A DNA stretch of 33,547 bases. Source: an uncultured Oscillospiraceae bacterium. Lineage in GTDB: Bacteria > Bacillota > Clostridia > Oscillospirales > Ruminococcaceae. The stretch lies in assembly GCA_949298535.1 (NCBI GenBank), contig CASFXA010000010.1, positions 1 through 33,547 on the forward strand, in the 5' to 3' direction. This document shows positions 7,997-14,647 of the stretch, piece after piece. Made by a program: the position numbers and the translations under genes. Positions within the stretch are counted from its first letter, which is position 1; every line of letters starts with the position of its first letter. The notes under the pieces were generated by a model. It was not told the DNA's origin. It was given only the letters and a program-made list of their open reading frames with translations, and did no database searches.

Positions 7997-8083
7997 CATG
8001 AACCGGCTGCTGCCGGGAGAGCAAATTCCGGAGGCCTTCCCGGCCCGGCGCGGGGGAAGATAACGTGAAAGGGAGGATTTTCC

Positions 8084-8482
8084 ATGGGAAACTGGCAGAA
8101 CCTTCTGGCAGCCGGCGCGGCGGGGGTACTGGGGGCCATGGGCCTGGGGGGCGGCGGCGTGCTGCTCCTTTGGCTGACCCTGACGGGGATGGACCAGCGT
8201 CAGGCCCAGGGGTTGAATCTGCTGCTGATTCTGCCGGTGGGTCTGGCGGGATTGTGGTTCCACCGAAAAAACGGCCTGCTGTGTTCATCCTGTCTGCCCT
8301 CTCTCTGGCTGGGCGGCGCGGCGGGGGTGCTGGCGGGCCATAGCCTGGCCGGCCTGCTGCCGGAGGAAGGGCTGCGGAAGATGTTCGGGGCGCTGCTGGT
8401 GGCGATGGCCCTGGGGGAGCTGAAAACCGCCTGGAAACTGCTGAGAGAGGGGAAGGAAAAAGGAAAAGGAGAAGGAAAATGA
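8084..8482 (+). CDS. half-length TauE/SafE (TSUP) membrane protein, second of a tandem pair
   Basis: Membrane protein of 132 residues with the same repeat as its upstream neighbour: AAGAAGVLGAMGLGGGGVLLLWLTL then QAQGLNLLLILPVGLAGLW, three to four helices, and a C-terminal helix with RKMFGALLVAMALGELKTAW. The tail GKEKGKGEGK is strongly basic, which predicts a cytosolic C-terminus. GGGAGG precedes ATG 8084. KMFGALL here aligns with KGMFGALL in the first protein, so the two are diverged copies of one repeat unit. Family knowledge says full-length TSUP proteins arose by duplication of such a unit. Here the units remain separate polypeptides, probably partners. Confidence 0.8.
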   Translation: MGNWQNLLAAGAAGVLGAMGLGGGGVLLLWLTLTGMDQRQAQGLNLLLILPVGLAGLWFHRKNGLLCSSCLPSLWLGGAAGVLAGHSLAGLLPEEGLRKMFGALLVAMALGELKTAWKLLREGKEKGKGEGK

Positions 8483-8496
8483 AAGGCTCCTGGGCT

Positions 8497-8526
8497 GTAT
8501 AAACCGGGGAGGGACGGTACAAACTA
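8497..8526 (+). promoter_or_regulatory. possible forespore (sigma-G or sigma-F type) promoter of the SpoIIQ-like gene
   Basis: GTATA (8497-8501) and CAAACTA (8520-8526), separated by 18 bases, resemble the Bacillus sigma-G pattern (G-H-A-T-R, 17-18 bases, CAT-x-H-TA) with one mismatch. Reading GTACAAACTA (8517-8526) as -10 with a 15-base spacer also resembles the sigma-F pattern with one mismatch. No sigma-A promoter is visible in this short gap, and the gene is a sporulation-type peptidase. Confidence 0.45.
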
Positions 8527-8545
8527 GGGGTGAGGTGATAGAAAG

Positions 8546-9334
8546 ATGCCCCAAAACAATAAAATCAGCCTGTTTATGAAGGACAAAGGGTTTTATGTGG
8601 TGCTGGCCCTCTGCATCGTCGGCGCCTCCGCCGCCGCCTGGGTGACGGCCAACAAAACTCTGGACAGCATTGAAGAAAACAATAAAAAAATTGTGGAACA
8701 AAGCGTCAGCGGAGAGGAAAAGATATGGAAAGACGATTCTCCGGGGATCTCTCTCCCCGATACCACGGCCCCGGTGGAGCAGCCCGTCTCCGAGGCAGAA
8801 AAGCCGCTGCCCTCCTCTTCCTCGCAGCCGCCTGCTTCCTCCTCCTCCGGGAATACGGCAGATTCCGTCGCGGGCTCCGGACAGTCCAAACAGCAGCAGA
8901 GCTCACCGGCCTTGTCCTATGTCTTGCCCCTGGATTCTCTGGGGGTAATCACTCCCTACAGCGGCGGGGAGCTGGTGAAGAATAAGACCCTCAACGTCTG
9001 GCGGACCCATGACGGCGTGGACCTGAAAGGTGAAAAGGGAGCTGCCGTCAAGGCGGTGGCCGACGGCGTTGTGGAGGAGATCCGTGTGGATCCTCTGTGG
9101 GGCGGAATGTTGGTCCTCAGCCACAGCGACGGCCATTTGACCACCTACTGCGGCGTGACGGCGGACAAGAGCCTCAAGGAGGACAGTCAGGTGAAGGCTG
9201 GTCAGCAGCTGGGAACGGTGTCGGAAATCCCGGCGGAGATCTCCATGGAATCTCACATTCATCTCACCTTCCAGAAGGACGGCAAATATGTGGACCCCGG
9301 CACGCTGCTGCCCCTCAAGGGAGAGAATCCCTGA
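8546..9334 (+). CDS. SpoIIQ-like membrane-anchored M23 (LytM) metallopeptidase
   Basis: 262-residue protein with a short cytoplasmic head, one membrane helix (GFYVVLALCIVGASAAAW, about residues 13-32), a Ser/Pro/Gln-rich flexible linker (about 60-125) and a C-terminal LytM domain. The zinc site is complete: His155 and Asp159 in THDGVD, and His237/His239 in ESHIHLTF. The order and size match SpoIIQ, the forespore protein that pairs with SpoIIIAH and, in clostridia, keeps an active zinc site. The usual spoIID/spoIIID neighbours are absent, so another M23 endopeptidase remains possible. AGGTGAT precedes the ATG, a forespore-like promoter lies upstream and a strong terminator follows. Confidence 0.8.
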   Translation: MPQNNKISLFMKDKGFYVVLALCIVGASAAAWVTANKTLDSIEENNKKIVEQSVSGEEKIWKDDSPGISLPDTTAPVEQPVSEAEKPLPSSSSQPPASSSSGNTADSVAGSGQSKQQQSSPALSYVLPLDSLGVITPYSGGELVKNKTLNVWRTHDGVDLKGEKGAAVKAVADGVVEEIRVDPLWGGMLVLSHSDGHLTTYCGVTADKSLKEDSQVKAGQQLGTVSEIPAEISMESHIHLTFQKDGKYVDPGTLLPLKGENP

Positions 9335-9352
9335 GCCTTTTGAGGACAAGGG

Positions 9353-9396
9353 AAACGGACGGACTGCCCCCATGGGCGCGGCCCGTCTGTTTTTTT
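9353..9396 (+). terminator. intrinsic terminator of the SpoIIQ-like gene
   Basis: AAACGGACGG (9353-9362) pairs with CCGTCTGTTT (9383-9392) with one G-U pair, around a small inner CCC/GGG stem. It is followed by a run of seven T (9390-9396). Confidence 0.85.
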
Positions 9397-9485
9397 CTGT
9401 TTCTCTCCGCTCCGGCGGAAAAGATCCGGCGACCGGTCCGTCTACCGGGGAAAGCCCACAGCAGGAAAATTTGTTCACGGAAATT

Positions 9486-9502
9486 GTGATGGAATTCATC
9501 AC
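9486..9502. promoter_or_regulatory. operator-like palindrome upstream of the CBM9-like gene
   Basis: GTGATG-GAATT-CATCAC is a 17-base inverted repeat (6-bp arms, 5-base centre) lying 31 bases before the -10 element, the usual place for an activator or repressor near -35. No regulator gene is adjacent. Confidence 0.45.
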
Positions 9503-9529
9503 TTCGCCCTTTTTTTCCAAAAGCCGCTG

Positions 9530-9538
9530 TGCTATAAT
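9530..9538 (+). promoter_or_regulatory. extended -10 promoter of the CBM9-like gene
   Basis: TGCTATAAT is a perfect TATAAT (9533-9538) with the TG extension. At the -35 position there is only a T-run, which an extended -10 promoter can tolerate. The same TGCTATAAT occurs before the branched-chain amino acid operon. Confidence 0.7.
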
Positions 9539-9590
9539 CCAAGTAAGACCAACAGCGGTGGTCCCGCCGCGGAAAGGGGAAAACTGTCCC

Positions 9591-10148
9591 ATGGCTTATC
9601 TCATCTGCACCCAGCCGGTCAACCCCCGGATGGATGCTCTGCCTGCTTACAAGATTATCCATTATCCCCTGGAAAAGCGGGATTACAAGCCCTTTGCCCA
9701 GGTGAAGCTGTGCCTGACCCCTCAGGAGCTGATTGTGGAGATGTGGGCCTTTGAGATGCTCCCCCGGCCAGAAAGCAATCTCCGGGGCCTGCTGACGGCA
9801 GACGGCTCCCGGCGGCTGTGGCTCCGGGCCTGGCCCGATGGACGCTGGGAATGTACCGCCGACGGCCCCGCCGGAGAGGAGAAGCTGGACGCCATCGCCC
9901 ACACCCTGGACGGGGAGGACCTCCAGGGCATCTACTGGGGAATGTCCATCCGGGTGCCCTGCAGCCAGGCGCGGCAGGTGCTGGGTCCGGAGAACCTGCG
10001 CCCCGGGGGCAGCCTGTTGGGAAACTTCTATAAACTCAGCGACAATAAGGACAAGCCTCACAAGGGAAGCCTGTATCCGGCGGATTTTGCCGGGGGACGG
10101 GAGTACGCCCTGTCCTCCCTGGCCCGGTTCCAGGTGGTCAATTACTGA
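9591..10148 (+). CDS. CBM9-like (carbohydrate-binding family 9-like) domain protein, cytosolic
   Basis: 185-residue protein without signal peptide or membrane helix. The beta-rich pattern and the motif GNFYKLSDNKDKPHKGSLYP (from residue 144) match the conserved NFYK-x-D-x-H-G-P stretch of CBM9-like proteins found in gut Firmicutes. IYWGMSIRVPCSQ corresponds to the preceding W-x-x-IPF strand. Such domains bind sugar ends in xylanases, but stand-alone cytosolic copies have no established function. The ATG at 9591 follows GGAAAGGGG. It has its own extended -10 promoter with a palindrome upstream. The gene for a 46-residue membrane peptide follows after 85 bases without an evident terminator, so the two may share a transcript. 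The family assignment rests on one motif and overall size. Confidence 0.6.
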   Translation: MAYLICTQPVNPRMDALPAYKIIHYPLEKRDYKPFAQVKLCLTPQELIVEMWAFEMLPRPESNLRGLLTADGSRRLWLRAWPDGRWECTADGPAGEEKLDAIAHTLDGEDLQGIYWGMSIRVPCSQARQVLGPENLRPGGSLLGNFYKLSDNKDKPHKGSLYPADFAGGREYALSSLARFQVVNY

Positions 10149-10233
10149 ATTGTTTTTGCTCCGGGAATAGGAACCCATCTGCAAAGGGCCCCAAAGGGCC
10201 TGTAAGAATGTAAGGACTGGAGGAAAAATCTCT

Positions 10234-10374
10234 ATGAAAGTTATCGCCTGCCTTGTAAATTTCGTCGTTAAACTCACGGTGGCCGCCGCCGCGGTGGTGA
10301 TGCTGCTGGAGCTGCTGGACCATTGGAGCGGCCGCAGCGCCCGGTACCCCATTCAGGAGGATTTTGACGACTGA
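10234..10374 (+). CDS. 46-residue single-pass membrane peptide
   Basis: Small open frame starting at ATG 10234 behind a strong GGAGGAAA ribosome site. The product begins MKVIACLVNFVVKL, continues as one hydrophobic helix (about residues 3-27, Ala/Val/Leu) and ends in a polar tail RSARYPIQEDFDD that is acidic at the very end. I do not recognise a family. The ribosome site, coding-like codon use and helix-plus-tail design argue that it is real. It follows the CBM9-like gene in the same direction and may be co-transcribed with it. Confidence 0.65.
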   Translation: MKVIACLVNFVVKLTVAAAAVVMLLELLDHWSGRSARYPIQEDFDD

Positions 10375-10761
10375 GTCTCCCGTCAGGGAGAGAAAAAAAC
10401 CGGCCGCTGTCCCCGGACGGGCGTCCCGAAGGAAAGGAACTGCCGCCAGGGGGCGTGGTTTTGCGCCTTCGGGACAGGTTTCCCATGGCCCGGGGGCGGT
10501 TCGAAGCGGTCAGGCTGCGGCTTCAGGACCTTCCGGGCTGCCGGAACATCCCGCCTGGTCCCCTGTCTTCCTTTTGGAGAAAGGGGCTTTCTTTTCTTGT
10601 GCCCAAAGGCAGCCATTCCAAAGGCCATGAGGGCAGGGGCGCCCGGCTGACTGTTTCAGCAGGGCTTTTGCGGTGGAAAAAGAGGGCGGATTCCGCCCTT
10701 TTTCGCCCATAGACAGACAGAATGAATATACCCCCTCAGGGGAGAAGGAGAATCAGCAAAT
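10375..10761. other. 387-base gap: long inverted repeat and terminator, no gene
   Basis: Just after the small gene is a 6-bp hairpin TCTCCC-GTCA-GGGAGA (10376-10391). GTCCCGAAGG (10423-10432) then pairs perfectly with CCTTCGGGAC (10466-10475) across 33 bases that can fold internally. The rest lacks a believable reading frame until the terminator at 10677-10703 and the pepV ribosome site. Confidence 0.5.
10677..10703. terminator. bidirectional-type terminator before pepV
   Basis: AGGGCGG-ATT-CCGCCCT (10683-10699) is flanked by AAAAAG on the left and TTTTT on the right, a classic strong intrinsic terminator. It sits 58 bases before pepV and would stop transcripts from the CBM9-like unit. Confidence 0.8.
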
Positions 10762-12174
10762 ATGGATCAGCAACTCAACGCCAAGATCGAGGCATACCTC
10801 CATCAGAATCGGTCCGCCATTGTGGAGGACCTGAAAACCCTGGTGCGTATCCGCAGCGTCAGCGAAAACGGCAGCGGGGACAAGCCCTTTGGAGAGGGCT
10901 GCGCCAAGGTTCTCAACCGGGCGGTGGAGATGGCCCGGGAAAAGGGACTGACCGCGGAGAACCACGGCGGTTATTACGGGACTGTAACCTGGGGAACGGG
11001 GGACAGGACCATCGGAATCTTCTCCCACCTGGACGTGGTGCCCGAGGGCAACGGCTGGCAGTATGATCCCTTCAACCCTGTGGAGAAGGACGGCTACATC
11101 ATTGGCCGGGGCGCTTCCGACAACAAATCCGCCGCGGTGCTGGGGATGCACGTCATGAAGTGCCTGGAAAGCATGGAGGTCCCCTTCCGCAGCAAGGTGA
11201 GCCTCTACCTGGGATGCAGTGAGGAGACCGGCATGAACGACATTGGCCGGTATGTCCAGGAACAGCCCATGCCCGATTTTTCCATTGTGCCGGATACCAA
11301 TTTCCCTGTCTGCCACGGGGAGAAGGGCATCCTCCGGGTGGACGCCATGTCGGACCAACCCTTTGAGCAGGTGCTGCGGTTCTCCGGCGGCCTGGTGAGC
11401 AATATGGTGGCGGACCATTGCGAGGCTCTCATCGCCCCTGACCCGGCTCTGATGGACGAGCTGCGCCATCTGGCGGAGAGCGCTCCCCGGATTCAGGTGA
11501 GCATGACGGAGGAGGGCATCCTGGTGGAGGCCACCGGCGTGGCGGCTCACGCCTCCCTGCCCCAGGACGGCATCAACGCCATCCATCTGCTGACCCACTT
11601 CCTCTCCCGCAGCAGAGTTCTCTGTGACAATGACCGTCATCTCATGGCCTTCATTGACACCACCATCGCCGACAATGGCGGCGAGGCCATGGGAGTGGCC
11701 TTCCGGGATGAGCCTTCCGGCCCCCTCACCTGCATCTGCGGCGTCTGCTCCACCGACGAGGGACGGCCCTGCCTGGATTTCAACATCCGCTATCCTGTCA
11801 CCGATCAGGGCAGCCGCATTGTGGAAGGGATGCGGAAACACTTCTTCCAGGGGGAATGGAAGGTGACCCATTGGGAGGACAGCGCCCCCGCCTATGTCCC
11901 CAAGGACGACCCCATGGTGGTGGAGCTGTCCCGGATCTATCATGAGATCACCGGCGCCGACGCCACCCCCTACACCATGGGCGGCGGCACCTATGCCCGG
12001 AAGCTGCGCAATGCTGTGGGCTTCGGGATGGAGAGCGATCAGCGTCCCCCCATGCCTGCGGGCCACGGCGGGGTCCATCAGCCGGATGAGGCCCAGTCCA
12101 TCGAGGCGCTGCTCCAGGGGCTGAAAATTTATGTGCTGTCCATTCTGGAGATCGACAAGATCCTCCACCGGTAA
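10762..12174 (+). CDS. pepV: PepV-type (Sapep) M20 dipeptidase
   Basis: Cytosolic metal-dependent dipeptidase of 470 residues, the usual length for PepV/Sapep. Ligands are visible: His89 and Asp91 in SHLDVVPEG, bridging Asp120 in GRGASDNKS, Glu154/Glu155 in GCSEETGMND, the Asp of VPDTNFPV and His439 in GHGGVHQPDE. The VCHGEKGIL stretch after the PDTNFP motif is characteristic of the PepV branch and separates it from the other M20 enzyme in this window. It begins at the ATG behind GAAGGAG. It cleaves dipeptides, including those with unusual N-terminal residues in family members, and so completes peptide use. It is convergent with the phospholipase C-like gene and shares a terminator with it. 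Confidence 0.9.
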   Translation: MDQQLNAKIEAYLHQNRSAIVEDLKTLVRIRSVSENGSGDKPFGEGCAKVLNRAVEMAREKGLTAENHGGYYGTVTWGTGDRTIGIFSHLDVVPEGNGWQYDPFNPVEKDGYIIGRGASDNKSAAVLGMHVMKCLESMEVPFRSKVSLYLGCSEETGMNDIGRYVQEQPMPDFSIVPDTNFPVCHGEKGILRVDAMSDQPFEQVLRFSGGLVSNMVADHCEALIAPDPALMDELRHLAESAPRIQVSMTEEGILVEATGVAAHASLPQDGINAIHLLTHFLSRSRVLCDNDRHLMAFIDTTIADNGGEAMGVAFRDEPSGPLTCICGVCSTDEGRPCLDFNIRYPVTDQGSRIVEGMRKHFFQGEWKVTHWEDSAPAYVPKDDPMVVELSRIYHEITGADATPYTMGGGTYARKLRNAVGFGMESDQRPPMPAGHGGVHQPDEAQSIEALLQGLKIYVLSILEIDKILHR

Positions 12175-12210
12175 GAGTTTCCGGGGGATTGCCTGAGAAA
12201 AAACAATAAG

Positions 12211-12256
12211 CGGCCGCCGCTCCCATGGAAAAGGGAGCGGCGGCCGTCTGTTTATT
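12211..12256. terminator. bidirectional terminator shared by pepV and the phospholipase C-like gene
   Basis: A perfect 14-bp stem CGGCCGCCGCTCCC (12211-12224) / GGGAGCGGCGGCCG (12233-12246) with an 8-base loop is followed by TCTGTTTATTTT. On the other strand it is followed by a T-rich stretch (complement of GAAAAAACAATAAG). Confidence 0.9.
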
Positions 12257-12276
12257 TTCGTTCCGGGAAAAGCCCG

Positions 12277-13179
12277 CTATTCCACACACCCTTCGGAAAA
12301 ACTCTCCGCCAGGGGAAGGGGCTGTACCTGCCCCTCCCGGATCATGGCGCCATACAGGTCGATCAGCTCCTGTCCCCGCCGGGCGCTTTGCTCCATCAGC
12401 TGAACCACGGTATCGGTGCGGGGCTGTTCCGGCTTGGCGGGATTGCGCCATACCCGCCCTGACAGGTTCAGGCTGTCCCATTGGGGGCGATGGAGCTTGA
12501 CGTGTGCGCTGAGAACCCCTCCCTGACGCAGCAGGAGATCCCCCAGGGAAGCGGCCCGCCAGGCGGCCCCGGAACCGGAGTAGAGAATCCGCTGAAGCCG
12601 CAGCATCTCATCCACGGCCCTCGCGATCTCTTTGGGGGCCACCGCCGCTGCGTACACCCGGCGCAGAGCGTCCGAGAGCATCGCTGCCATCAGCTCCTTT
12701 TCCTCCCTGGTGAGGATATGGCCCTGAGCGGGATCATAGCGACTGATGGGCTGGTGCTTGTAGTAGCTGTACAGATCAATATCCATGTCCGCCTCAATGC
12801 GGCAGTGAAGGGAGCCGGGATGTTCTCCGGGACGCTTGGCCGCAAGGCGGTATTGGTGATGGAAGACGTAGGGATGGACGACGCTGTCCAAAGCGTAATG
12901 CCCCAAAAAGCCATAAAAATAGGCCTCCGCCCGCTGCCGCCGGAGGGGATCCCCCTGAGCGGCGCAGAAACGGGCCAGGGCAGCCAGAAGGGCGGCGGTA
13001 GATTCATCGTGCATCCGGTTGCCCAGACGGTGAAGGGGAGCGCCGGTGAGAAGACGGCGGTAAAAAAACAGATCCGGCCCCTGGAGCCCCCAGCGGAAAA
13101 GGGCCTCCTGCTTCTGTTCCAATTGGCTGGGACAATGGAGAAACTCCCCCAGCAGGTCGTGGGCAACAAAATCAGCCAT
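12277..13179 (-). CDS. zinc-dependent phospholipase C family protein
   Basis: Protein of 300 residues matching the bacterial Zn-dependent phospholipase C fold (the family of Clostridium alpha-toxin's catalytic domain) in its clostridial stand-alone form. Histidine/aspartate motifs include the N-terminal ADFVAHDLLGEF, GPDLFFY, FYGFLGHYALDSVVHPYVFH, and HCRIEADMDIDLYSY, which would supply the zinc ligands. No signal peptide is present, so unlike the toxins it probably acts inside the cell, and the true substrate is unknown. On the minus strand AAAGGAG lies 9 bases before ATG 13179. The open frame continues further upstream to 13551, but that extension has no family resemblance and no ribosome site. 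Confidence 0.85.
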   Translation of the reverse strand: MADFVAHDLLGEFLHCPSQLEQKQEALFRWGLQGPDLFFYRRLLTGAPLHRLGNRMHDESTAALLAALARFCAAQGDPLRRQRAEAYFYGFLGHYALDSVVHPYVFHHQYRLAAKRPGEHPGSLHCRIEADMDIDLYSYYKHQPISRYDPAQGHILTREEKELMAAMLSDALRRVYAAAVAPKEIARAVDEMLRLQRILYSGSGAAWRAASLGDLLLRQGGVLSAHVKLHRPQWDSLNLSGRVWRNPAKPEQPRTDTVVQLMEQSARRGQELIDLYGAMIREGQVQPLPLAESFSEGCVE

Positions 13180-13590
13180 GATGAAAACTCCTTTCGGCAG
13201 GGGCTTCCGCCCTTGGAATCCAAGATCCATTATACCAGCGGGGAGGGGGAAAGAAAAGCGGGAAACAAAACTTTCCTCCAAAAGCCGGAAAAGGGCGGGT
13301 CCCCCGGTCCGGCAATGGGAGAGGCGGGAATTTCCTGCCCAAAACGCTTTTTCCCGTGGAGAGTGGCGGAGACCTTTGAAAGGCCGGGGCAAGAGGATGA
13401 AACGGGAACTTTGAAAAGGGACGTCCCCGGCTTTCGGGAGAGGAGGGCGCTTTTTGACTCCTGGACAGGCCCGCGGGGAGAAGGGGTTCCGCCTGGAGTT
13501 TTGGGACAGAGGATTGCGCCCCCCTGTTTTGATGGACGGGCGGCGCTCCAAGGAAAAAGAAAAAGGCGCCGTCCACAGGCCGAAACGATA

Positions 13591-13617
13591 AACAGTCCGT
13601 TAAACAGGACTGTTTTT
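13591..13617 (+). terminator. terminator-like hairpin upstream of the yicC promoter
   Basis: AACAGTCC (13591-13598) pairs with GGACTGTT (13607-13614) over an 8-base loop and ends in TTTTT. It would insulate the operon from upstream read-through. Confidence 0.5.
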
Positions 13618-13657
13618 GGAATTTATTAATTTTTTGTAAACAAAAATGACGTTTTTC

Positions 13658-13687
13658 TTGCCATCCCCCTTGTTTGTCAGGTACAAT
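13658..13687 (+). promoter_or_regulatory. sigma-A promoter of the yicC-remA-gmk operon
   Basis: TTGCCA (13658-13663), 18-base spacer, TACAAT (13682-13687); each element differs from consensus at one base. It lies 60 bases before the yicC start in an AT-rich patch. Confidence 0.75.
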
Positions 13688-13746
13688 AGAAACCAGAACA
13701 GCAGGGGAGCACCCTGCAAATTTTTGCCCAGAAAGGGGCGGGAATC

Positions 13747-14625
13747 ATGATCAGAAGCATGACCGGCTACGGACGGGCCCAGGAGACGCTGGGCGGCCGG
13801 GACATCACGGTGGAAATCCGTGCCGTCAACCATCGGTACTTTGAATACTCCTCCCGGCTGCCCCGGGCCTATGGGTACCTGGACGATAAGCTCAAGGGGC
13901 TCCTTCAGTCCGCCATCTCCCGGGGAAAGGTGGACGTGAGCCTGACCATGCAGACCATTGACGGAGGCGGCGCAGACGTCTCCATCAACCGGGCTCTGGC
14001 CGCCGATTATCTGCGGGAGCTGCGGCAGCTGGGGGAGGAGCTGGGGGTCAGGGACGACGTCACCCTGTCGGTTCTCAGCCGGTTCAGCGATATTTTCACC
14101 GTCCGCAAGGCGGCGGAGGATGAGGACCAGGTGTGGAACGACGTCCGCAAGGTGGCGGAAGACGCCGTTGCCCGGTTTGTCGCCATGCGCCAGGTGGAGG
14201 GCCAGCGGCTCAAGGAGGACGTGCTGAACCGTCTGGAAGTGATTGAGCAGGCGGTGGCCGGGGTGGAGGAGCGTTCCCCCCAGACGGTGGCGGAATACCG
14301 TGCCCGGCTGACAGCCAAGCTCCAGGAGCTGCTGCAAACCACCTCCATCGACCAGCAGCGGATTCTCACCGAGGCGGCCATTGTGGCGGAAAAGCTGGCG
14401 GTGGATGAAGAAACGGTGCGGCTGCGCAGCCATATCGCCCAGCTGCGGGATATTCTGGAGCTGCCGGAGGCGGTGGGGCGCAAGCTGGATTTCCTGGTGC
14501 AGGAGATGAACCGGGAGGCCAACACCATTGGCAGCAAGGCCCAGGATGTGCAGATCGCCCGGCTGGTGGTGGACATCAAGAGCAATATTGAAAAGATCCG
14601 GGAACAGATCCAGAACATCGAGTAG
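13747..14625 (+). CDS. yicC: YicC/YloC-family endoribonuclease
   Basis: 292-residue cytosolic protein of the YicC family. The invariant N-terminus MIRSMTGYGRA, the IRAVNHRYFEY motif and the C-terminal QEMNREANTIGSKAQD are all present, and the length is typical. E. coli YicC is an RNA-cleaving enzyme involved in small-RNA turnover, and Bacillus YloC has related nuclease activity; the natural substrates here are unknown. The central part (about 150-250) is predicted helical and probably coiled-coil. AAAGGGGCGG precedes the ATG. It is the first gene of the operon, as in Bacillus, where yloC precedes remA and gmk. A GTG-started small gene begins 22 bases after its stop. Confidence 0.95.
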   Translation: MIRSMTGYGRAQETLGGRDITVEIRAVNHRYFEYSSRLPRAYGYLDDKLKGLLQSAISRGKVDVSLTMQTIDGGGADVSINRALAADYLRELRQLGEELGVRDDVTLSVLSRFSDIFTVRKAAEDEDQVWNDVRKVAEDAVARFVAMRQVEGQRLKEDVLNRLEVIEQAVAGVEERSPQTVAEYRARLTAKLQELLQTTSIDQQRILTEAAIVAEKLAVDEETVRLRSHIAQLRDILELPEAVGRKLDFLVQEMNREANTIGSKAQDVQIARLVVDIKSNIEKIREQIQNIE

Positions 14626-14647
14626 CCGGTGAAGGAGGCGGAGGAAT

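Larger units (their letters stand above)
13180..13746. other. 567-base gap before the yicC operon: hairpin and promoter, otherwise nothing recognised
   Basis: Divergent region between the phospholipase C-like gene and yicC. The part from 13200 to 13580 is GC-rich with many purine runs and no supported gene. GGACGG (about 13534) and CCGTCC (about 13570) form a distal inverted repeat. The last 160 bases turn AT-rich and hold a hairpin (13591-13617) and the yicC promoter (13658-13687). Confidence 0.5.

Noticed and set aside
10181..10202. GGGCC-rich repeat after the CBM9-like gene considered as a terminator
   Set aside because: Stem of only 5 bp (GGCCC/GGGCC) and followed by TGTAAG rather than a T-run.
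13180..13551. N-terminal extension of the phospholipase C-like gene
   Set aside because: Pro/Arg/Ser-rich, lacks family similarity, and the ATG at 13179 has a well-placed AAAGGAG.
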